This document shows positions 59,963-64,000 of a stretch of DNA of 64,000 nucleotides, piece after piece. Every line of letters begins with the position of its first letter. The first letter of the stretch is position 1. The notes under the pieces were generated by a model that was not told where the DNA came from, made no database searches, and saw only the letters and a list, made by a program, of their open reading frames with translations. The translations under genes and the position numbers were made by a program. The stretch comes from Helicoverpa zea. Taxonomy: Eukaryota; Arthropoda; Insecta; Lepidoptera; Noctuidae. The stretch covers positions 492,120 to 556,119 of the forward strand of contig NC_061455.1 of assembly GCF_022581195.2 (NCBI RefSeq), given 5' to 3'.

Positions 59963-62900
59963 GTACTCCCCCCCTAGCGAAGCGTACCGGCAACTTCACG
60001 GCTCGGCCCGATCTCGTGCGACGTGTAGCAGTGGCGTCGTTGCTCGTAGAAGGACTCGGAGATCGGCTGGTGGCGACGTCTGATGCCGGTGGAGCTGGAG
60101 CGGGTGCAGGCGGGTTATCTTCATCGATGTTGAGCGTGTACGCCGGTTTTAGCCGGTCGATCGAGATGGTGCTGGATCTTCCCGGTAGCTTGATGGTGAA
60201 GTGCTTGTCATTGCGTTCAATGACCTTGTACGGACCCTTGTACGGCTGCTGGAGCGGTTTGCGGACGGCGTCGTCGCGTATTAACACGTGACTACATGTT
60301 GTCAAGTCGTTGTGTACGAACATGCCACGATTGCTTGAATGTGGCCTAAATGTAGGCGTTAACCTCGTGATCACGTCATGAAGGTGATCGACGAAGCTAT
60401 AATCCATTGCCTTCGCTGCCGGTGATGGTGATATGAAATCGCCGGGTAAGCGCAATGCTTGGCCAAAAGTGAGCTGCGCGGCGCTAGTGCCGGTATCAGT
60501 GCGCACGGCGGCTCGTAAACCCATTAGCACAGTAGGTAGCTCGGCAATCCAGTTGTTAGCACTTTCTAAGCGAGCCATAAGTGCAGTCTTCAGTGTTCGG
60601 TGCCAGCGTTCGACGATGCCGTTACTTTGCGGGTGGTAGGCAGTGGTACGGGTACGTTCGGCGCCCAAGAGATGTGCGAGGTCACGGAACAGCTGACTTT
60701 CAAACTGTCGTCCTTGGTCAGTCGTTATTCTAGCTGGGCACCCGTAGCGTGTTATCCACGTCGAATACAACTTGTTGGCGATGACGTCAGCGGTGATTTC
60801 ACGCAAGGGTACTGCTTCGGGCCATCGTGTGCAGCGATCGATCATCGTCAGTAGGTAGCGATGTCCAGCCGATGAAGTAGGTAGCGGACCAACGATGTCG
60901 ATGTGTACGTGTTGAAAACGTTCGCTTGGCGGGAACGCTGCGAGTTCGGCTCGGCTGTGACGTAATACTTTCGAGCGTTGACACGATGTACACGTTTTCG
61001 CCCACTCGCCGATGTCGGTATTCATTGCGGGCCAGAAGAAGCGTTGCTGCATGAGTTTACGTGTAGCTCGTACCCCGGGATGACTTGTATTGTGCACGGC
61101 GTTGAATGCGATGCGACGAAAGTCGGTTGGTAGGTACGGTCGAACGTGTGACGTGGATGTTTCGCAGAATATTGGTTTGTTTGTACCGGGCATGACGATT
61201 TTCTTGAGTTGAATATTTGTTTGCTTCAATAAATCGGGTATATTGCTGTCTCTTTCTTGCGCTTGAGATAAGTCGTCGTAGTTGATTGGCGATGGTAGGT
61301 CGACGGTTTCGATGCGTGAAAGTGCGTCGGCGACAACATTGTTTACTCCGCTCACATGTCGAATGTCCGTCGTGAACTCGCTGATAAATAACAGCTGACG
61401 CGTGCGTCGCTGCGTATCATTGTCGGACGGTGGCTTGCGAATGGCGTAGGTGAGCGGTTTATGGTCCGTGTAAACAACCAGTTCTCTTCCTTCGAACATT
61501 TTTCTGAAGTGTTTGATGGACATGTAGATGGATAGCAATTCTCGGTCGAATGTGCTATATCTCTGTTGCGTATCTGTGAATTTCTTCGAGAAATAGCCGA
61601 GAGGTATCCACTTGTTGTTTACACGTTGTTGTAGCACGGCGCCGGCACAGGTGTTCGATGCGTCGCACATGAGAGAGATAGCGTCGGCGGGAGAAGGAGA
61701 CGGATGCGCGAGTAAAGCTGCGTTTTGTATGCTGGCTTTACACAACTCGAACGCTTGCAATGCTTCATTATTCCAGTCGATTTTCGTCTTATCGCGTTTC
61801 TTGGAATTTCGTAGGTACGCGTTGAGTGGTGCTTGTATGCGGGCAGCGTTAGGTATGCTGTCCCGATAGAAGTTCACCATGCCGATAAATCGACGTAAGT
61901 CGTGCACTGTCTCGGGTCGGGGGTAAGCAGTGATGGCGTTGACCTTGTCTAAAGGTGGCTTGATCCCCTCGCTTGTCACTTCGTACCCGAGGAACTTGAC
62001 GCTTTCTTGACCGAAGACACATTTAGACGGGTTGATGGTGATACCGTACTCGTTCAGTCTGTGTAGAACTTCCTGTAGATCTTGCATGTGGCGAGCTTCG
62101 TTCTCGGAGCCTATGATGACGTCATCGATAAATGGGAACGCGAAGTCTAATCCGTTGAGTACTTGATGTATGAACCGTTGGAATGTCTGTCCGGCGTTTT
62201 TTAAACCGGGACACATTCTCGGGAACTCGAACAAGCCGTATGGTGTAGTGATGGCTGTTTTCTCGATATCGGGTTCATAGACTGGTAATTGTTGATAAGC
62301 ACGATTTAGGTCTAACGTGCTGAAGATCTTCTTGCCGTGCAGTAGGTATGTAAAGTCTTTGAGTCGTGGCACGGGGTAGCGGTCTGGTTTCGTGACGTCA
62401 TTCAGCCTTCTGTAGTCGCCACACACGCGGATATCGCCGTTCTTTTTAGGTACGACGTGCAGCGGACTGGACCATGGACTTTTGCTTGGACGGCAAATTC
62501 CTTGCTGCATCATCGTCTCAAATTCCTTCTTCACGGCGAGGTATCGATGTGGAGGTAAAGGCCTGGTCTTGCTGTGAATAGGCGGACCAGTAGTTTCGAT
62601 GTGATGTTCTACACGATGTTTTGGTATTTCCTTCATGCACGATGGTCGGAGTATGTCGGGGAACTTGCTGAGTAACTGGTGATATGGTTGGTCAACGTCG
62701 ATACTTCTCACGGTCGGCTCAGATGTGTACGAGATTGGCGCCTTCACGGTGAGTTTCGTTACTTTGTCGACTAGGCATTGTCCGGCTATGTCGACAAGCA
62801 ACTGGTGATGCTTCAGGAAATCTGCACCGATGATGGGTTTGCTGACTTCTGCGATGATAAACTTCCAGCTGTACGGTCTTCGTAGGTTGAAGTCGAGATG

Positions 62901-63116
62901 CAGCGTTTTTTCACCGTAGGTAGATATGAGTGTGTTGTTCGCTGCGTACAAACAGAAGTCGCTCGGTTTTTGTTTGCCGCCTTTTTTTCGTGGAATCACG
63001 GAGACATTTGCGCCAGTATCGATAAGAAATGACAGACGGGAGTTTCTGTCTGTTATAAATAGGCGGTATGAGGTATTTCTTGCGCCGGTTCCCGCCTCGT
63101 CCAACGCACGGGTTAG
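59958..63116 (-). CDS. Retrotransposon Pol (PR-RT-RH-IN), -1 frame
   Basis: 1052 codons read after a -1 shift from gag; there is no natural ATG start (the first start-like codon, at 63104, is TTG). Numbering from 63104: protease DTG at 29-31; reverse transcriptase with FIDD at 325-328; RNase H acidic residues D481, E522 and D547; integrase zinc motif H671, H675, C705, C708; integrase catalytic D735, D796, E832. The usual MPFGL block before the RT catalytic site reads MCPGL here. The C-terminus is proline-rich and the TAG stop lies in the 3' LTR. The frame is uninterrupted, which suggests recent activity. Confidence 0.92.
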   Translation of the reverse strand, partial: LTRALDEAGTGARNTSYRLFITDRNSRLSFLIDTGANVSVIPRKKGGKQKPSDFCLYAANNTLISTYGEKTLHLDFNLRRPYSWKFIIAEVSKPIIGADFLKHHQLLVDIAGQCLVDKVTKLTVKAPISYTSEPTVRSIDVDQPYHQLLSKFPDILRPSCMKEIPKHRVEHHIETTGPPIHSKTRPLPPHRYLAVKKEFETMMQQGICRPSKSPWSSPLHVVPKKNGDIRVCGDYRRLNDVTKPDRYPVPRLKDFTYLLHGKKIFSTLDLNRAYQQLPVYEPDIEKTAITTPYGLFEFPRMCPGLKNAGQTFQRFIHQVLNGLDFAFPFIDDVIIGSENEARHMQDLQEVLHRLNEYGITINPSKCVFGQESVKFLGYEVTSEGIKPPLDKVNAITAYPRPETVHDLRRFIGMVNFYRDSIPNAARIQAPLNAYLRNSKKRDKTKIDWNNEALQAFELCKASIQNAALLAHPSPSPADAISLMCDASNTCAGAVLQQRVNNKWIPLGYFSKKFTDTQQRYSTFDRELLSIYMSIKHFRKMFEGRELVVYTDHKPLTYAIRKPPSDNDTQRRTRQLLFISEFTTDIRHVSGVNNVVADALSRIETVDLPSPINYDDLSQAQERDSNIPDLLKQTNIQLKKIVMPGTNKPIFCETSTSHVRPYLPTDFRRIAFNAVHNTSHPGVRATRKLMQQRFFWPAMNTDIGEWAKTCTSCQRSKVLRHSRAELAAFPPSERFQHVHIDIVGPLPTSSAGHRYLLTMIDRCTRWPEAVPLREITADVIANKLYSTWITRYGCPARITTDQGRQFESQLFRDLAHLLGAERTRTTAYHPQSNGIVERWHRTLKTALMARLESANNWIAELPTVLMGLRAAVRTDTGTSAAQLTFGQALRLPGDFISPSPAAKAMDYSFVDHLHDVITRLTPTFRPHSSNRGMFVHNDLTTCSHVLIRDDAVRKPLQQPYKGPYKVIERNDKHFTIKLPGRSSTISIDRLKPAYTLNIDEDNPPAPAPAPPASDVATSRSPSPSTSNDATATRRTRSGRAVKLPVRFARGGVL
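59967..59975 (-). promoter_or_regulatory. Polypurine tract
   Basis: AGGGGGGGA on the minus strand, ending 4 bp before the LTR. It serves as plus-strand primer for reverse transcription. It also lies inside the last codons of pol. Confidence 0.75.
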
Positions 63117-64000
63117 TTTCCCGCCATCGAAGTAGGTTTGACGCCGTTTTCAAACTCGCAGGGACGCGTGCAGCGCTGCGCGTCTGCGCCGAAGCGACGA
63201 TGGTAGTAGCAGACGTTTGCTTGTCCTTGAAGTCGGCGCGGAGTGTTGCTACGCATGCGCGGCGCGCGCTTGTGGCGCGAGCGGCTAGGCGAGCGTGACC
63301 TTGATTGATACTTGTCGAACGATCTGCGATCGCGGCGACTCGATTGCGATGCTTTGAGTTCGGCGATTTCTTCGATGAGCATCTCGATCTTGGCTTCAAT
63401 GGATGATGACGTTGATGTGGATGCGTGGGGAGGTGGTGGGACCGAAATTGCGGCAACTGCTCCAGGTGGTTGAGTTTGTTCCAGGATTTTATCCGCCATC
63501 ACCGCGAGCTCGTGAAGGTCTGAATGCTTCGCGATATTGTCACTGACGGCGAGGACTGCGCGTATGGACTGTGGCAGGTGGTTCGTCCACATAACACGCA
63601 GCGTGGAGTCGGAGATGTTGTCGGCGGCGAGATTTTTCATGCGACGTAGTAACTGTGATGGCTTCAGGTCGCCGAGCTCCATTTCAGACAGAAGTCGCTG
63701 AACTTGCCTCTGCTCGGACTCATCATATACCTGCAGCAGCCGGCTCTTCAGCGTTTCATACCGGTTCTTCTCGGGTGGACGCAGGATGATGTCGCTGATC
63801 TCGTCAAGGTCTTGTCTCTCGAGTTGCCCGACGAGAACCTCGTACATGCCTTGATCACCTTTCTTCTGTGGCGACATGATGGCTTCGAATTGAGCGAACC
63901 ACAGACGAATCCGATCGCGCCAAATTAGTGGGATGCGCTGAGCCGTTGATAGCCCGGATACTGTGGCCGGAGCTTGAGCTTGGTCACCGCTGCTCGCCAT
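63113..64000 (-). CDS. Retrotransposon Gag
   Basis: 295 residues from the ATG at 64000 to TAA at 63113. The N-terminal two thirds is a retrotransposon capsid-like region: IPLIWRDRIRLWFAQFEAIM, YEVLVGQLERQDLDEISDII, PSQLLRRMKNLA and MWTNHLPQSIRAVLA. A basic Arg/Ser-rich stretch follows, then a zinc-knuckle-like CYYHRRFGADAQRCTRPC near residues 264-281. Its spacing C-x2-H-x9-C-x3-C is the CHCC form reported for the CsRn1 lineage rather than the usual CCHC. Gag forms the particle that packages element RNA. The ATG is the last base of the window, so a further upstream start cannot be excluded. Confidence 0.88.
   Translation of the reverse strand: MASSGDQAQAPATVSGLSTAQRIPLIWRDRIRLWFAQFEAIMSPQKKGDQGMYEVLVGQLERQDLDEISDIILRPPEKNRYETLKSRLLQVYDESEQRQVQRLLSEMELGDLKPSQLLRRMKNLAADNISDSTLRVMWTNHLPQSIRAVLAVSDNIAKHSDLHELAVMADKILEQTQPPGAVAAISVPPPPHASTSTSSSIEAKIEMLIEEIAELKASQSSRRDRRSFDKYQSRSRSPSRSRHKRAPRMRSNTPRRLQGQANVCYYHRRFGADAQRCTRPCEFENGVKPTSMAGN
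63116..63122 (-). promoter_or_regulatory. -1 frameshift slippery heptamer G GGA AAC
   Basis: GGGAAAC in the gag frame (G GGA AAC), immediately followed by the gag TAA. It fits the X XXY YYZ rule, and slipping back one base enters the open pol frame. A GC-rich stretch just downstream (CCCG...CGGG) could form the stimulating stem. Heptamer and frames are seen; efficiency is unknown. Confidence 0.85.

Larger units (their letters stand above)
59715..64000 (-). mobile_element. CsRn1/Kabuki-like Ty3 (gypsy) LTR retrotransposon, partial
   Basis: A minus-strand element with gag, then pol (protease, reverse transcriptase, RNase H, integrase), polypurine tract and 3' LTR. The 5' LTR and primer-binding site are beyond the window. 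The domain order with integrase last is Metaviridae. The Gag CHCC finger and the integrase GPLP...GHRYLLTMIDR..RWPEA block point to the CsRn1/Kabuki lineage; this is from memory. All catalytic residues and frames look intact and no env is present. It lies in a BCAS2 intron in the same orientation, so its LTR signals could affect that transcript. Confidence 0.9.

Noticed and set aside
60433..61869. Plus-strand frames opposite the retrotransposon
   Set aside because: Shadows of the pol coding sequence, which has intact catalytic motifs on the minus strand.
1..64000. CRISPR array, bacterial operon or prokaryotic mobile system
   Set aside because: Introns, SINEs, LINEs and animal gene families show this is insect nuclear DNA; no regularly spaced direct repeats were found.

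Overview
The window is nuclear DNA from a lepidopteran insect, probably a noctuid-like moth. It is AT-rich and gene-poor over most of its length. It carries GT-AG introns, tRNA-derived SINEs and short interspersed elements of kinds widespread in moths, and a FoxG/sloppy-paired gene with moth-like features. The species-level placement is inference.

Layout. Positions 1-32 kb hold no recognisable protein gene, apart from one intact tRNA-Arg(UCG) at 10.2 kb. They contain fragments of SINEs and LINEs and several CpG-richer islands that look regulatory. At 32.3-33.0 kb, on the minus strand, lies a single-exon forkhead gene of the FoxG/sloppy-paired class. It sits alone in a desert running from about 10.3 kb to 50.2 kb, as expected for a patterning gene with distant enhancers. 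The desert also holds Helitron-like copies, a 231-bp MITE with perfect 62-bp terminal inverted repeats (42.1 kb), and a 3.0-kb fold-back element with about 0.7-kb inverted arms (44.35-47.37 kb).

From 50.2 kb the window becomes gene-dense. It holds RSPH9 (+, intronless, axonemal radial spoke), UBR7 (+, two exons, with an acidic insert of about 545 residues), an otubain deubiquitinase (-, five exons, complete), and the last two exons of BCAS2/SPF27 (-, Prp19-complex splicing factor). UBR7 and the otubain are convergent. The otubain and BCAS2 are in tandem about 300 bp apart. No pathway links these neighbours beyond two of them handling ubiquitin.

The right end (59.7-64 kb) is an apparently intact Ty3/gypsy-type LTR retrotransposon of the CsRn1/Kabuki type, inserted in sense inside a BCAS2 intron. 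One LTR, the polypurine tract, pol and gag are visible; the other LTR is beyond the window. Gag and Pol are in different frames, joined by a GGGAAAC -1 slippery site directly before the gag stop.

The most notable items are the fold-back element with 9-bp direct repeats, the UBR7 expansion, the gag-pol frameshift signal, and two kinds of candidate regulatory motif (TCF/Pangolin clusters at 12-15.5 kb; insect-CTCF-like sites at the desert/gene-cluster boundary).
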